A DNA stretch of 64,000 bases from Pleionea sp. CnH1-48 (GCF_024124665.1 NZ_JAMXSB010000003.1:124001-188000); one strand, 5' to 3'. Numbered from the stretch's first letter, positions 27,853 through 38,254 are shown. Made by a program: numbers and translations. Notes: generated from the sequence alone by a model not told the origin.

Positions 27853-29853
27853 CTAAGATTTATAAGCATTATCTCTCATTCTCTGAATTTGATCTCGAAT
27901 TTTTGCTGCATCCTCAAAATTCAGATTCTTAGCGCACTCTATCATTTCTTTTTCTAGCTGCTTGATTTCTTTCTCTATAGCTGCAGGATCAGCAGCATAG
28001 GTTGCAGCTGGCTCTGCTACCTTATTCTTCTTGCGAGAAGCGGCTTTCTTATCGCCTCCCACTTCCATCACATCAGAAATATTTCGTCTTACACTACGCG
28101 GTTCAATGCCGTGCTTTTTATTAAACTCCGCTTGAACACTGCGTCGGCGATTCGTTTCGTCCATCGCTTTGCGCATGGACTGCGTCACCTTATCAGCGTA
28201 TAAAATGGCTTTCCCTTGTAAATTACGAGCCGCTCGCCCGATGGTCTGGATCAGTGATCGCTCTGAACGCAAGAAACCTTCTTTATCAGCATCGAGTATC
28301 GCTACCAACGAAACCTCTGGCATATCTAACCCTTCTCGTAGTAGGTTGATACCAACAAGCACATCAAACTCACCGAGTCGTAAGTCACGAATAATTTCCA
28401 TACGCTCAACCGTATCAATATCTGAGTGCAAATATCGGACTCTCACACCATGCTCGTCAAGATAGTCGGTCAAATCTTCTGACATCCGCTTTGTCAGCGT
28501 CGTTACCAACACCCTTTCATCTTCCGCTACGCGCAATCGTATTTCGGATAATAGGTCATCCACCTGAGTATGTACTGGCCGCACTTCTAATTCAGGGTCA
28601 AGCAAACCAGTGGGGCGAACCACCTGTTCAACGGTTTGATCTGTATGCTCCATCTCATAAGGGCCAGGCGTCGCAGAAATATAAATACACTGGGGAACCA
28701 AACGCTCAAACTCATCAAATTTGAGCGGACGATTATCCAAAGCTGAGGGTAATCGAAAACCGTATTCCACCAGGTTTTCTTTACGAGCGCGATCCCCTTT
28801 AAACATGCCACCAACCTGAGGCACAGTCACATGGGATTCATCAATCACCATCAAAGCATCAGGGGGTAGATAATCAATTAACGTTGGCGGCGGCTCTCCA
28901 GGAGCACGACCAGACAGATAGCGCGAATAGTTTTCAATACCAGAGCAATATCCAAGCTCTACCATCATTTCAACATCAAACTTAACGCGCTGCTCAAGCC
29001 GCTGAGCTTCGACCAGTCGATTTTCTTTTTCTAGGAAAGTTAGTCGCTGTGCCAGTTCTTCTTTAATGTCTTCGATAGCATCTAATACGGTTTGACGGCT
29101 GGTAACATAGTGACTTTTTGGATACACCGTATAACGAGTTAATCTCTTATATACCTCGCCCGTTAAAGGGTCGAACTGGCTGATCTGTTCAATTTCTTCA
29201 TCAAATAGCTCGACACGAATCGCTTCTTTCTCAGACTCTGCGGGATATATATCAATGACATCGCCACGTACTCGATAAGTAGCCCGTTGCAACTCAGTAT
29301 CATTTCGGGTGTATTGCAGTTCTGCTAGTTTTCGCAGCAACCCTCGCTGATCGATTTCATCCCCTTCTTTAATATGGAGAACCATCGAGTGAAACTTCTC
29401 TGGATCACCCAATCCATAAATGGCCGAAACTGAGGCAACAATGATGGCATCTTTGCGCTCTAATATCGCTCGCGTCGCTGACAAACGCATCTGCTCAATA
29501 TGCTCATTAATGGACGCGTCTTTCTCAATAAATGTGTCGGTCGTTGGCACATAAGCTTCAGGCTGGTAATAATCGTAATAAGAGACAAAGTACTCAACAG
29601 CATTATCAGGAAAAAACTCCTTCATCTCGCCATAAAGCTGAGCTGCCAACGTCTTATTCGGTGCCATGATCAATGCTGGGCGGCCAGATTGGGCAATAAC
29701 ATTGGCCATAGTGTAGGTTTTTCCTGATCCAGTGACCCCTAGCAATACCTGATGTGCTAAACCATCTTCAAGCCCGCTCAATAATTCTTTTATCGCTTTT
29801 GGCTGATCACCAGCAGGAGGAAATGGCATATTAAGTTTAAATTCACTACTCAT
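27853..29853 (-). CDS. uvrB: UvrABC excision nuclease subunit B
   Basis: The product is 666 residues from the ATG at 29853 ([18 protein letters not shown]), which matches the usual UvrB N-terminus. An in-frame TTG at 29898, preceded by GAGGGAT, would add 15 residues and cannot be ruled out. Walker [11 protein letters not shown], the beta-hairpin region [12 protein letters not shown], helicase motifs ([16 protein letters not shown]) and the C-terminal UVR motif ([18 protein letters not shown]) are all present. It verifies DNA damage delivered by UvrA and positions UvrC. I saw no LexA-type CTGT-N8-ACAG box in the 340 bases upstream. Confidence 0.97.
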   Translation of the reverse strand: MSSEFKLNMPFPPAGDQPKAIKELLSGLEDGLAHQVLLGVTGSGKTYTMANVIAQSGRPALIMAPNKTLAAQLYGEMKEFFPDNAVEYFVSYYDYYQPEAYVPTTDTFIEKDASINEHIEQMRLSATRAILERKDAIIVASVSAIYGLGDPEKFHSMVLHIKEGDEIDQRGLLRKLAELQYTRNDTELQRATYRVRGDVIDIYPAESEKEAIRVELFDEEIEQISQFDPLTGEVYKRLTRYTVYPKSHYVTSRQTVLDAIEDIKEELAQRLTFLEKENRLVEAQRLEQRVKFDVEMMVELGYCSGIENYSRYLSGRAPGEPPPTLIDYLPPDALMVIDESHVTVPQVGGMFKGDRARKENLVEYGFRLPSALDNRPLKFDEFERLVPQCIYISATPGPYEMEHTDQTVEQVVRPTGLLDPELEVRPVHTQVDDLLSEIRLRVAEDERVLVTTLTKRMSEDLTDYLDEHGVRVRYLHSDIDTVERMEIIRDLRLGEFDVLVGINLLREGLDMPEVSLVAILDADKEGFLRSERSLIQTIGRAARNLQGKAILYADKVTQSMRKAMDETNRRRSVQAEFNKKHGIEPRSVRRNISDVMEVGGDKKAASRKKNKVAEPAATYAADPAAIEKEIKQLEKEMIECAKNLNFEDAAKIRDQIQRMRDNAYKS

Positions 29854-30132
29854 AAGTTTATTTTGACTCGAAAAAGCTTTTAGGGATGCTCCAATCAATA
29901 TCCCTCATTCTAAAGAAATAAACCTTCCTTTTTAACCGTTCTAAGCATTTGTTGCGTAAATACTTTTAAAAATAGAGAAAAGTTAGATTCTAACACCAAT
30001 CAATCTCTTCTCCTCGCATAGCAACAAACTCTCAAATACGTCCAATGTTTGGCCAACTTGAGTAGAATACGCCCAAAGCAGAACACTTATCCATCAAGAG
30101 GATAATTAATTTAAATTTTTTTAAATTTTCTG
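29854..30132. other. Non-coding gap between uvrB and tRNA-Asn
   Basis: This AT-rich gap separates divergently oriented genes. It should hold the uvrB promoter on the minus strand, but I find no convincing hexamer pair. The only structure noticed is a short inverted repeat GTTAGA-T-TCTAAC at 29982-29994. I see no open frame with a ribosome site. Confidence 0.4.
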
Positions 30133-30161
30133 TTGACCGAGTCGAAGGGTTTCTATAATAT
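30133..30161 (+). promoter_or_regulatory. Promoter of tRNA-Asn
   Basis: TTGACC (30133-30138) and TATAAT (30154-30159) are excellent -35 and -10 hexamers with a 15-base spacer; an overlapping TAATAT gives 17. A GC-rich discriminator GCGCCCCG follows, typical of stable-RNA promoters under stringent control. The tRNA begins about 30 bases downstream. Confidence 0.82.
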
Positions 30162-30192
30162 TGCGCCCCGTTCCGGTAAGGAACAAAGCAAT

Positions 30193-30269
30193 TCCCCCTT
30201 AGCTCAGTTGGTTAGAGCGACGGACTGTTAATCCGCAGGTCCCCCGTTCGAGTCGGGGAGGGGGAGCCA
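30193..30269 (+). tRNA. tRNA-Asn (anticodon GTT)
   Basis: A 77-base cloverleaf with encoded CCA. The acceptor TCCCCCT pairs with AGGGGGA, with discriminator G. The D-arm is GCTCAGTTGGTTAGAGC. The anticodon stem CGGAC... encloses CTGTTAA with anticodon GTT. The T-arm CCCCG TTCGAGT CGGGG is perfect. It is preceded by a strong promoter and followed by a terminator, so it is a single-gene transcription unit. Confidence 0.97.
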
Positions 30270-30295
30270 AATTAAGGTTGAAAAATCAACCGCTT

Positions 30296-30323
30296 AAAGC
30301 CCCTTTCAAAGGGGCTTTTTTGT
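30296..30323 (+). terminator. Intrinsic terminator of tRNA-Asn
   Basis: The stem AAGCCCC/GGGGCTT around TTTCAAA is followed by a run of T residues on the plus strand. A second small hairpin GGTTGA/TCAACC (30276-30291) lies between it and the tRNA 3' end. Confidence 0.9.
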
Positions 30324-30507
30324 TTCTATCGCTATAAAATCAGATATCAGCTCTCATTTCTTAATCGTTCAACATCCTTACAGCAAAGAAGTTTTATGTA
30401 GTAATATGGCTATTCAGGCTATTTGAGTAGAGACCTCAAAAGCTCATAATTTAAGCTTGCTGCATGTGCGATAAGCAGTACAACCACAAAAAGAGATTAC
30501 CCGCTTC

Positions 30508-31125
30508 ATGAGTAGTAACTTCACATTGAACATCCATACTCAAATATTGCGATATCACATCCCCTTGTTATTTACCCTCTGTATTTTTCTTACAGCCTAC
30601 TTTCATTCAGAGCTCATTCATCAATTTAACTTTAATCGCTCGAAAATTATCGAGGGTGAGTGGTGGCGTCTCTTTTCTGCAAATCTACTCCATACCAATT
30701 GGAACCATGCGCTTTTGAATATCGCTGGGCTATGGATCATTTGGTATATCTACTGGGATATAGGTAATCGTTTGACTCAATGGGCATTTATTCTTATCCC
30801 AGTCCTTATTAATACTCTGCCCTTATTCCTGTTTGTTCCTCATATCGAGTGGTACGTAGGACTATCTGGTGCTTTGCATGGAACTATCGTAGCCTTTGGC
30901 ATCGCCGATTTTAGAAACAGTAAGTTTTTATCTCTGGGTTTATTGGTAGGCGTGACAATAAAGTTGAGCTATGAAGTGATGATGGGCAGTTCAGAGTGGA
31001 TTGAGAATTTTATTGGTGATGGCGTGGTCGTCGAAGCCCATGTCGCAGGAGCGTTATCGGGTATCATTGCAGGAATCGGCTATTTAATTCTGATACCAAA
31101 ACTACAAACCGCTTCATCCAACTAG
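30508..31125 (+). CDS. rrtA: Rhombosortase (rhomboid-family intramembrane serine protease)
   Basis: This is a 205-residue protein with about six membrane segments. The motifs fit the rhombosortase branch of rhomboid proteases: GEWWRLFSANLLHTNWNHAL near residue 50, the catalytic serine in VGLSGALHG near 113 and the catalytic histidine in EAHVAGALSG near 173. Rhombosortases cleave GlyGly-CTERM sorting tails of exported proteins in the inner membrane. No protein with such a C-terminal tail is encoded in this window, so its substrates are elsewhere. It is one of very few plus-strand genes and converges on wecC. Confidence 0.87.
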   Translation: MSSNFTLNIHTQILRYHIPLLFTLCIFLTAYFHSELIHQFNFNRSKIIEGEWWRLFSANLLHTNWNHALLNIAGLWIIWYIYWDIGNRLTQWAFILIPVLINTLPLFLFVPHIEWYVGLSGALHGTIVAFGIADFRNSKFLSLGLLVGVTIKLSYEVMMGSSEWIENFIGDGVVVEAHVAGALSGIIAGIGYLILIPKLQTASSN

Positions 31126-31137
31126 AGAATGAAGCGG
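31109..31137. terminator. Hairpin between convergent rrtA and wecC
   Basis: A perfect 9-base stem CCGCTTCAT/ATGAAGCGG with an 11-base loop spans the rrtA stop codon. It lies between two convergent genes and could serve both, but neither side has a good U-tract, so terminator function is only probable. Confidence 0.45.
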
Positions 31138-31148
31138 CAAACAAGCAC

Positions 31149-32390
31149 TTATATTTGAACAGCAAACATCATATTTAGCTTTTCAAAAGCAGCAGCACCC
31201 GCCTCTTTAAAATCTTTGTGGGCAACCAACAACACACCCGTGTTAGCAAGGCTAAGCGCATCTTCCAAAGAGACTAACTGGACATTGTCCATCCCTTGTA
31301 GTGACTTAGGCAATTCCTGGATATGCGGCTCTACCACCAGTACTTTATGGTTTAATTCTTTCGCCAGTGTTTCAATGATAGAAAGCGCAGGACTCTCACG
31401 CAGATCGTCAATATCAGGCTTAAATGCAGCACCAAAACAAGCAACAACAGGCTCAGAGACTTGCTCAGCCAGAGCTTTCACTTTGTTAATAACAAAGTGT
31501 GGCTTGCCATCATTGATATTTCGCGAAAGACGAGTCATCTTGGCTTGCTCTGGAGCACTATCAACGATAAACCAGGGATCAACGGCTAAACAATGCCCGC
31601 CAACGCCAGGTCCAGGCTGAAGAATATTCACGCGAGGGTGGCGATTAGCCAATGCAATCAACTCCCAAACGTCAATATTCATTTTGTCACATATCAGAGA
31701 CAACTCATTAGCAAACGCAATGTTTACATCACGGAAGGTATTCTCTGTTAACTTGGCCATCTCAGCGGTTCTGGCATCGGTCTTGATACAGTCACCTTGA
31801 ACAAAGGACTTATAAAAAGCAGTTGCTCTTTCTGAACACTGTTCGGTAATACCTCCAATCACGCGATCATTTTCGATCAACTCACGTAATACATGCCCTG
31901 GCAAAACCCTTTCTGGACAGTGAGCTAAGTTCACATCGATATCAGTAGAGTTCTTATCCGATGGGAATCTTAGATCACTTCTCTCTTCAGCCAACCATCC
32001 TGCAATTTTTTCAGTAGTGCCCACAGGAGAGGTAGACTCCAGAATCACCATGTCTCCTTTTTTCAGTACCGACGCAATGTTTCTAGTGGCGCTTTCTACA
32101 TAGGCCAGGTCAGGCGCATTGTTTTCTTTAAAAGGTGTCGGTACAGCGATGAGAAAGATATCAGCAGGTTCAGGTATTGTAGTTGCTCGCAGATTTCCAG
32201 TTGTTACCACAGAACGGACAACAACATCTAAGTCGGGCTCAATAATATGAATATCACCTTTATTGATAGTATCTACTGCATGCTGATTAACATCAACACC
32301 AATGACCTGAAAACCTCGGCCTGCGACCACAGCCGCCGTAGGAAGGCCGATGTAGCCCAATCCGATTACCGATATCGTCTTATCTTGCAT
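31149..32390 (-). CDS. wecC: UDP-N-acetyl-D-mannosamine dehydrogenase (WecC/WbpA family)
   Basis: This is a 413-residue UDP-sugar 6-dehydrogenase with NAD motif [10 protein letters not shown] at residues 10-19, [17 protein letters not shown] near 215, the catalytic Cys in [12 protein letters not shown] near 265 and the C-terminal [17 protein letters not shown] block. It oxidises C6 of an N-acetylhexosamine nucleotide in two steps. Its neighbour wecB makes UDP-ManNAc, so UDP-ManNAcA is the straightforward product. The family also contains WbpA, which makes UDP-GlcNAcA for WbpB, and the two are hard to separate by motifs. Its start overlaps the wecB stop by 11 bases, implying coupling. Confidence 0.88.
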   Translation of the reverse strand: MQDKTISVIGLGYIGLPTAAVVAGRGFQVIGVDVNQHAVDTINKGDIHIIEPDLDVVVRSVVTTGNLRATTIPEPADIFLIAVPTPFKENNAPDLAYVESATRNIASVLKKGDMVILESTSPVGTTEKIAGWLAEERSDLRFPSDKNSTDIDVNLAHCPERVLPGHVLRELIENDRVIGGITEQCSERATAFYKSFVQGDCIKTDARTAEMAKLTENTFRDVNIAFANELSLICDKMNIDVWELIALANRHPRVNILQPGPGVGGHCLAVDPWFIVDSAPEQAKMTRLSRNINDGKPHFVINKVKALAEQVSEPVVACFGAAFKPDIDDLRESPALSIIETLAKELNHKVLVVEPHIQELPKSLQGMDNVQLVSLEDALSLANTGVLLVAHKDFKEAGAAAFEKLNMMFAVQI

Positions 32391-33513
32391 TGCTCAAAAT
32401 CTCCAAAATTCTTTCTACTGCTTTCCCATCACCATAAGGGTTATGGGCTTGTGCCATCTTATTAAATAACTCATTGTCATTGAGTAAGGCTTTAGCTTCT
32501 CGATAGATGTTATCTGCATTGGCCCCAACCAAGTGAACGGTTCCCGCCTCAACAGCTTCGGGACGTTCAGTAGTATCTCTCATAACTAAAACAGGCTTTC
32601 CTAAAGATGGGGCTTCTTCTTGAATCCCACCACTGTCCGTTACGATAAAATGGCTTTTCATCATCAAGTAAACGAAAGGCAGATAGTCTTGTGGAGCAAT
32701 GAGGTGAACATCAGGACTATCTCCCAAAATATCATACACAGGCTTTTGTACATTAGGGTTTAAGTGCACAGGATAAACCACTTGAACGTCTTCCTCTTGT
32801 GCAAGCTTCTTAAGACCTTCACATATTTCTAAAAAGCCATCACCAAAATTCTCGCGGCGATGTCCAGTAACGAGAACCATGCGTTTATCGCTGTCTAAGA
32901 ATGGAAATGCCTGCTGCATCTTAGCCGAAAGCTCTTGGTCAGCTTCAATTTTATTAACTACCCACAACAACGCATCAATAACGGTATTGCCAGTAACCGA
33001 AATAGCCTCTGGATTAGTATTTTCTTTTAACAGATTTTCTTTTGCAGTTTCTGTCGGAGCAAAATGAAACTGAGTAATTGCACCAGTTAGCTTGCGATTA
33101 GCTTCTTCTGGCCAAGGGGAATATATATTTCCAGTACGCAATCCAGCTTCAACATGGCCTACAGCAACCTGTTGATAAAATGCAGCCAATGACGCAGCAA
33201 AAGTCGTCGTTGTATCACCATGAACTAAGACAACATCAGGCTTCCATTCACTAATCACTTCACCAACACCATGTAACACGCGAGATGTCACGTCATAAAG
33301 TGTCTGACCCGCTTTCATCAAGTTCAAATCATAGTCAGGCGTTAATTCAAACAACGCAAGCACCTGATCCAACATTTCACGATGTTGCGCCGTCACACAA
33401 ACTTTGGTTTCAAAACGGCTATCTTTCAACAAAGCGTTGGCAACAGGAGCCATTTTAACAGCTTCTGGTCGTGTTCCGAAAACGACCAATACTTTCTTTT
33501 TAGGTAAGCTCAT
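32380..33513 (-). CDS. wecB: UDP-N-acetylglucosamine 2-epimerase
   Basis: This is a 377-residue non-hydrolysing GT-B-like epimerase. [11 protein letters not shown] at residues 12-22, [11 protein letters not shown] near 95, [10 protein letters not shown] near 118, TGHRRENFG near 215 and [14 protein letters not shown] near 295 are the family hallmarks. It converts UDP-GlcNAc to UDP-ManNAc. With wecC overlapping its end and manC five bases before it, it forms a three-gene nucleotide-sugar operon that probably feeds the polysaccharide made by the genes at 1-25 kb. WbpI, the epimerase acting on diacetamido-glucuronate, is a relative, but the pairing with wecC favours wecB. Confidence 0.92.
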   Translation of the reverse strand: MSLPKKKVLVVFGTRPEAVKMAPVANALLKDSRFETKVCVTAQHREMLDQVLALFELTPDYDLNLMKAGQTLYDVTSRVLHGVGEVISEWKPDVVLVHGDTTTTFAASLAAFYQQVAVGHVEAGLRTGNIYSPWPEEANRKLTGAITQFHFAPTETAKENLLKENTNPEAISVTGNTVIDALLWVVNKIEADQELSAKMQQAFPFLDSDKRMVLVTGHRRENFGDGFLEICEGLKKLAQEEDVQVVYPVHLNPNVQKPVYDILGDSPDVHLIAPQDYLPFVYLMMKSHFIVTDSGGIQEEAPSLGKPVLVMRDTTERPEAVEAGTVHLVGANADNIYREAKALLNDNELFNKMAQAHNPYGDGKAVERILEILSNAR

Positions 33514-33518
33514 AAATA

Positions 33519-34976
33519 TTACGACTCTTTCTCTCGACCATATATATCTTCGAAGCGAACAATATCGTCCTCTCCAAGGTAACTACCGGATTGAACTTCA
33601 ATCAATTCCAGTGGCAATTTGCCTGGATTCACCAAGCGATGAGTTGTACCAATGGGTATATAAGTTGATTGATTCTCACTCATCAAAAAGACTTTTTCGC
33701 CACAGGTAACTTCAGCGGTTCCTTTCACCACAATCCAATGCTCAGCTCGATGATGATGCATCTGCAAAGATAAGGAAGCACCGGGGTTTACAATAATTCG
33801 TTTCACCTGATATCGACTGCCATAATCAACGGTTTCATAATTACCCCAAGGACGATAAACACGACGGTGAGTTTCATGCTCATCACGTCCTCTGCGCTTC
33901 AATTCAGCAACAATGTCTTTAACACCTTGAGCTTGAGATTTATCAGCAACCAATACCGCATCAGGGGTCTCTACAACCACCAGATTATCCACACCTACCG
34001 TTGCCACCATACGTTGCTGAGCTGTTACGAAGGTATTGCTCGTGTCAGACATAATGACATCGCCTTGGCTGACATTGCCCTGCTCATCTTCACCTAAATG
34101 CTCAGCGACACTTGGCCAGGCGCCTAAATCAGTCCAACCACAGTCCATGGCAGACATGACTAACGAAACGCCCATTGCTTTCAAATCATTAACCTGCTCG
34201 ATGACAGCGTAATCAATGGAGTCAGAAGGAGAGGTTTCAAATGCACTCTTGTCTACCCGGAAAAAATCCAAATCCTGATGCCCATTCTTAATGGCATCAG
34301 CACAGGCTTCGGTCATCTTGGTATTAAGTTGCTTTAGCGCTTTCAACCAAACCGATGCACTTAACAGGAACATACCACTGTTCCAATAGTAATGGCCTGA
34401 TTTTACATATTCTTCAGCAACTTCAAGAGAAGGCTTTTCTTTAAACCCAACGACGGTTGCCAAGTCTTGTTCAGCAGCGGCCTCGATATAACCATAGCCA
34501 GTATGTGGACTATTCGGTGTGATACCAAAAACCCCAATACTTTTCGAGTGTTCGAACGACTGCGTAAGGCTACTGATAGAGTTAGAAAAAGAAGGCAAAT
34601 CTTCTACCGCATGATCTGCTGGCAATACCAACATAATGCCGTCAGACATGTATTGTTCAATATATTGAGCGGCAAGAGTCAAGGCAGGGGCCGTATTCTT
34701 GGCTAATGGCTCAAGAATAATCGCAGATAAATCGATATTGCTCTCTTGAGCTTGCTGAGCGATTAAAAAACGATGTTGCTCATTGCAGATAACAAGTGGT
34801 GATGCAAATTCAACATCGGTTATGTGATTTCGTAAGTACTCAATACGTTTAAGTGTGTGCTGAAACAGACTTTGGTCATCTACTAGTTTAACCAGCTGCT
34901 TAGGGAATAATTCTCTCGATACAGGCCAAAGTCGAGTGCCCGAGCCGCCAGATAAAATAACAGGAATTAGTTTCAT
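33519..34976 (-). CDS. manC: Mannose-1-phosphate guanylyltransferase / mannose-6-phosphate isomerase
   Basis: This is a 485-residue bifunctional ManC/AlgA/CpsB-type enzyme. The nucleotidyltransferase domain opens with [18 protein letters not shown] and includes FKEKPS near residue 157 and YYWNSGMFL near 178. The C-terminal cupin ([26 protein letters not shown]) is the phosphomannose isomerase part. It produces GDP-mannose in the cytoplasm. No GDP-mannose-modifying genes (gmd, rmd) are in the window. It is the first gene of the manC-wecB-wecC unit. A possible promoter with -10 TAAAAT lies upstream but is weak. Confidence 0.93.
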   Translation of the reverse strand: MKLIPVILSGGSGTRLWPVSRELFPKQLVKLVDDQSLFQHTLKRIEYLRNHITDVEFASPLVICNEQHRFLIAQQAQESNIDLSAIILEPLAKNTAPALTLAAQYIEQYMSDGIMLVLPADHAVEDLPSFSNSISSLTQSFEHSKSIGVFGITPNSPHTGYGYIEAAAEQDLATVVGFKEKPSLEVAEEYVKSGHYYWNSGMFLLSASVWLKALKQLNTKMTEACADAIKNGHQDLDFFRVDKSAFETSPSDSIDYAVIEQVNDLKAMGVSLVMSAMDCGWTDLGAWPSVAEHLGEDEQGNVSQGDVIMSDTSNTFVTAQQRMVATVGVDNLVVVETPDAVLVADKSQAQGVKDIVAELKRRGRDEHETHRRVYRPWGNYETVDYGSRYQVKRIIVNPGASLSLQMHHHRAEHWIVVKGTAEVTCGEKVFLMSENQSTYIPIGTTHRLVNPGKLPLELIEVQSGSYLGEDDIVRFEDIYGREKES

Positions 34977-35055
34977 TGTCGTCCCTTTAGGTTAAAGTTC
35001 CCGAAAGCATTATTTTAACCAATAAAACAACATTTGTCTCATTCACAAATAGCAA

Positions 35056-35073
35056 GGGCGCCCTTCAGCGCCC
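35056..35073 (-). terminator. GC-rich hairpin downstream of the ComEA-like gene
   Basis: GGGCGC/GCGCCC forms a perfect 6-base stem with a 6-base loop, 20 bases after the ComEA-like stop. No U-tract follows on the minus strand, so intrinsic termination is doubtful. Confidence 0.3.
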
Positions 35074-35092
35074 CTTAGATGATTAGCTTTCA

Positions 35093-35443
35093 CTAAATCT
35101 TAATAATCGATAAATTACTATCGAGTATTTTTTGGCCAATCCCAGGCACTTCAAGCAATTGTTCTACCGATTTAAACTCTCCAACTTGCTCTCGATAAGC
35201 CACAATAGCTTTGGCTTTCACCATTCCCACTCCCTTCAACATGGCGGCAAGACGTTCTGCCGTATCCAGATTGAGATTAGCTCCCTGTTTGAGTGGAGAG
35301 TTCGATTTTTCAACCAGCACTTCCTGTGCCTGCTCTAATTTTGCAGCGGGTTCCGGACTTTCTTTTGTCTCTGCTGACACAGAGACATTCCATGAGAAAA
35401 GCGATACTAATGCCGCAACGGCTAAAGATTTTACAACTTTCAT
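35093..35443 (-). CDS. ComEA-like helix-hairpin-helix protein
   Basis: This 116-residue exported protein has a signal peptide (MKVVKSLAVAALVSLFSWNVSVSA). A short charged linker and two helix-hairpin-helix motifs follow in the last 65 residues (LNLDTAERLAAMLKGVGMVK, AIVAYREQVG, QLLEVPGIGQKILD). It is of the ComEA-related family (TIGR00426-like) that binds DNA in the periplasm, in some bacteria during uptake for transformation. No other competence genes are nearby. It stands alone between manC and pyrF, with its own flanking gaps of over 80 bases. Confidence 0.85.
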   Translation of the reverse strand: MKVVKSLAVAALVSLFSWNVSVSAETKESPEPAAKLEQAQEVLVEKSNSPLKQGANLNLDTAERLAAMLKGVGMVKAKAIVAYREQVGEFKSVEQLLEVPGIGQKILDSNLSIIKI

Positions 35444-35524
35444 TACTACTATTCCTTTTTAATTCAACTTACTTTTTTAGGTTCCTTATCACAAAGGAAG
35501 CTGAATCTTAAAAGGATTAGTCAG

Positions 35525-36238
35525 TTAATCCAATAGGGGTGCAATGCTTTCAGAGATATCGCACAAGGCTTTCAGAGAATTCTCAGCTTTGGTTATAGGT
35601 CGGCCAATAACCAGATAATCAGAGCCATTCGATATCGCCTGCTCTGGTGTCACAATACGGGTTTGATCGTCGGCAGCAGCACTGGCTGGGCGAATACCGG
35701 GCGTGACCAGACAGAAGTCCTTGCCGAGTTTTTCTTTTAAAAAGCTCGCTTCTTGTGCAGAACATACAACACCGTCGATGCCCGATGCTTGCGCCAGTTG
35801 AGCTAAAGACAGAACATGTTGTTGTAAGGGACGCTCAACTCCCACGGCTTTAAGCTCTTCTTCTGACATACTGGTTAATACGGTCACAGCAGTAATCAGT
35901 GGCTTCGTTTCACCATAGCTATCTAGAGCTTTAGCAGCAGCTTCCATCATCGCTCTTCCACCAGAAGCATGTACGTTCACCATCCAAACGCCCAAATCAG
36001 CCGCCGCTTTACAAGCATTGGCAACCGTATTAGGAATATCGTGAAATTTAAGATCTAAGAAAACATCAAACTTACGCTCAACCAATTGACGCACAAAATC
36101 AGCCCCAAAATGGGTAAACATCTCTTTGCCAACTTTTAGGCGGCACAGTGCAGGATCGAGCTTATCGACTAATGCCAAAGCCCCACTCGTATTATTAAAA
36201 TCCAGTGCGACGACAATACGTGGATTTTGTTGGCTCAT
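35525..36238 (-). CDS. pyrF: Orotidine 5'-phosphate decarboxylase
   Basis: The product is 237 residues, the usual length. The catalytic charged network is in [11 protein letters not shown] near residue 62. RIVVALDF at the start, VHASGG near 92, TPGIRPA near 180 and YLVIGRPIT near 208 complete the phosphate-binding barrel. It makes UMP in the cytoplasm, the last step of de novo pyrimidine synthesis. It lies 6 bases after lapB in transcription order; lapA-lapB-pyrF is a conserved gammaproteobacterial order. Confidence 0.97.
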   Translation of the reverse strand: MSQQNPRIVVALDFNNTSGALALVDKLDPALCRLKVGKEMFTHFGADFVRQLVERKFDVFLDLKFHDIPNTVANACKAAADLGVWMVNVHASGGRAMMEAAAKALDSYGETKPLITAVTVLTSMSEEELKAVGVERPLQQHVLSLAQLAQASGIDGVVCSAQEASFLKEKLGKDFCLVTPGIRPASAAADDQTRIVTPEQAISNGSDYLVIGRPITKAENSLKALCDISESIAPLLD

Positions 36239-36244
36239 AGTTTT

Positions 36245-37426
36245 TTATTCTCCTTCCAGACCAATGATGGGTTTTACTGATCCCCAGCACTTACAACTTG
36301 GACACTGCCAAAACAAGCTTTTACCAGAAAAGCCACAATGCTCACAGCGATAGACCGGTTTAATTTCGATTAATTTACTAACAATATTTCTGAGCATTTC
36401 CAAGCTCGGACGGGCGCCATGTTCGGCTTTTTTCAAATGAATATCAATAAGTTTGTGCAATCCTTTAAGCGAGGGCTTTTCGTGCAAATGAGCCACAATA
36501 AACTGTGTCGCTTTTTCGTCACCCTGCTCAAGTAATAAGTGCTCAGCCAAAGCAAGAACCACACTGACTCCAGCCCCTCGATCCAAACTCTGATTTAAAA
36601 ATTGATAGTAACCTTTTTTGTCATCTAATGCTCGATAACACTGTTCAAGCTCAGGCATCACTTCCGAAATGAAGCCAGCATTCTGACGCAGAATATCTTT
36701 GTAGAATTTTATCGCCTGCTTATATTGGCCTTCTGACTGAGCCAACCGCCCTCGTATAATATTGGCTCGGACGCAATCGGTGTCTATAGCGACGGCTTTC
36801 TTTAACACCTGATACGCTTGTTTTGTCTGCCCTTTGTCTCGCATGGACTCTGCGAGCTCACAATAAAAACCTGCAATTTCAGCGGCATGACTCTCTCCAT
36901 CCACAGACTGTAGCTGTTCAGCAACGGTCACGGCTTTATCCCAGTCTCGTGTTTGCTGATAGATTCTCATGAGCTGTCCAAGGCTCGCTGCTTTATGCTC
37001 TGACTCTAACGAAAGTTCTTTAAAGATGCTTTCTGCACGGTCGAATAAACCAGCAGACATATAGTCATGCCCTAATTCCAGTAACGCAATTTTACGGGCA
37101 CTAGCAGGTAGAGAAGGACGTGCGATAAGATTTTGATGCAAACGGATGGCCGTATCGACTTCGCCTCGCTTGCGGCGAAGATTGCCCAAGGTTAAATGAA
37201 TCTCAATGGTTTCTGAGTTCACCTCTAACATACGGGTGAAAGTATCAATGGCCTTGTCGGGCTCTTCGTTAAGAATATGCTTGAGGCCAACAAAATAGCG
37301 TCTAGATAAGCCGCTATAGTTTTCTTGATCACTTTTAGATTGGTTTCTTTTGCCTACACGATAGCCAGAATAAGCTGCAACAGGCAGCAAAAAAACCAAC
37401 GCATAATAAAGTGATTCTGCCCACAT
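36245..37426 (-). CDS. lapB: Lipopolysaccharide assembly protein LapB
   Basis: This 393-residue protein has an N-terminal membrane anchor (SLYYALVFLLPVAAYSGY), about nine TPR-like helical repeats and a C-terminal rubredoxin-like metal site with two Cys-x2-Cys pairs (CEHC and CPSC) near residues 358-376. LapB (YciM) controls LPS synthesis by presenting LpxC to the FtsH protease at the inner membrane. The start overlaps the lapA stop by one base (TAATG). Gene order and domain layout leave little doubt. Confidence 0.95.
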   Translation of the reverse strand: MWAESLYYALVFLLPVAAYSGYRVGKRNQSKSDQENYSGLSRRYFVGLKHILNEEPDKAIDTFTRMLEVNSETIEIHLTLGNLRRKRGEVDTAIRLHQNLIARPSLPASARKIALLELGHDYMSAGLFDRAESIFKELSLESEHKAASLGQLMRIYQQTRDWDKAVTVAEQLQSVDGESHAAEIAGFYCELAESMRDKGQTKQAYQVLKKAVAIDTDCVRANIIRGRLAQSEGQYKQAIKFYKDILRQNAGFISEVMPELEQCYRALDDKKGYYQFLNQSLDRGAGVSVVLALAEHLLLEQGDEKATQFIVAHLHEKPSLKGLHKLIDIHLKKAEHGARPSLEMLRNIVSKLIEIKPVYRCEHCGFSGKSLFWQCPSCKCWGSVKPIIGLEGE

Positions 37427-37731
37427 TAATAAGCATCCTTGATAGGGAGTGTTCGTAAGTTTTCTATTTCTTGGGTTTGATTATTTAAGCGTTTTCTCAG
37501 CATTCTATTTTTTTGCCGAAGAACCAGATTAGCGCTTCCGATTAACACCACACCGAGTACCAAGCCTACAGCAAAGGAACACAAGAGTAAGCTCCATAAA
37601 CTAAAACTGGACTCACCAATAAAGTAGCTTAGAGTCACTAGCTGTGTGTTTTGCATAAAAAACACACTTAGCCCCGATACGCCGATGACTAACAATAAAA
37701 ACACTAAAATGAACACTAACAAACGGCGCAC
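37426..37731 (-). CDS. lapA: Lipopolysaccharide assembly protein LapA
   Basis: This 101-residue protein has two membrane helices (residues 5-23 and about 40-65) and a basic, coiled C-terminal tail (RQKNRMLRKRLNNQTQEIENL). This is the DUF1049/LapA topology. The start is GTG, with TAGGAGA 8 bases upstream. It is coupled to lapB and acts with it at the inner membrane. The terminator of ihfB lies 44 bases upstream of the start, so lapA-lapB-pyrF should have its own promoter in that short gap or rely on readthrough. Confidence 0.93.
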   Translation of the reverse strand: MRRLLVFILVFLLLVIGVSGLSVFFMQNTQLVTLSYFIGESSFSLWSLLLCSFAVGLVLGVVLIGSANLVLRQKNRMLRKRLNNQTQEIENLRTLPIKDAY

Positions 37732-37774
37732 ACAAAAATCTCCTAAATTACGACAATTTTTTTATTCTTAAGTA

Positions 37775-37802
37775 TAAAAAAAGGCACGTCAACGACATGC
37801 CT
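37775..37802 (-). terminator. Intrinsic terminator of ihfB
   Basis: On the minus strand AGGCATGTC-GTT-GACGTGCCT forms a 9-pair stem (one G-U pair) with a 3-base loop, followed by seven T residues. It is 26 bases after the ihfB stop. Confidence 0.9.
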
Positions 37803-37828
37803 CGTATATTCCTTAGTATAGAAAAAAA

Positions 37829-38122
37829 TCAGGTACGCTGGATACTCTCATTGACACGTTCACGCAATTCTTTTCCGGGTTTAAAATGTGGCACATACTT
37901 TCCAGCTAACTCCACAGCATCTCCCGTTTTAGGGTTTCGTCCGACGCGAGGCGCTCTAAAATGAAGAGAGAAACTGCCAAACCCTCTTATTTCGATACGC
38001 TCACCGCGGGCTAATGCTTGCGCCATGTGCTCCAACAAACTTTTGACAACTAATTCTACATCTTTTGCAGATAGCTGAGTCTGGCGACTTGCCAAACGTT
38101 CTATTAATTCTGATTTGGTCAT
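37829..38122 (-). CDS. ihfB: Integration host factor subunit beta
   Basis: The product is 97 residues, the standard length. [11 protein letters not shown], the arm [20 protein letters not shown] (the Pro-tipped DNA-intercalating beta-ribbon) and [14 protein letters not shown] at the end match IhfB throughout. It binds and sharply bends DNA as a heterodimer with IhfA. It stands directly downstream of rpsA as in most gammaproteobacteria, with terminators on both sides. Confidence 0.97.
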   Translation of the reverse strand: MTKSELIERLASRQTQLSAKDVELVVKSLLEHMAQALARGERIEIRGFGSFSLHFRAPRVGRNPKTGDAVELAGKYVPHFKPGKELRERVNESIQRT

Positions 38123-38196
38123 ATTCTGAACCCGTTTCCATCGTTCTCCGTCAGGCTAACACCCTTAAAACATAGTACAAAACGGGGGTAGAAATC

Positions 38197-38236
38197 AAAA
38201 AAAAATGCACTTAATCAATAGATTAAGTGCATTTTT
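38197..38236 (-). terminator. Intrinsic terminator of rpsA
   Basis: A perfect 16-pair stem (AAAAATGCACTTAATC against its complement, 4-base loop) lies 19 bases after the rpsA stop, followed on the minus strand by nine T residues. It is very strong and nearly symmetrical. Confidence 0.95.
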
Positions 38237-38254
38237 CTCAAATAGAGATAAAGA

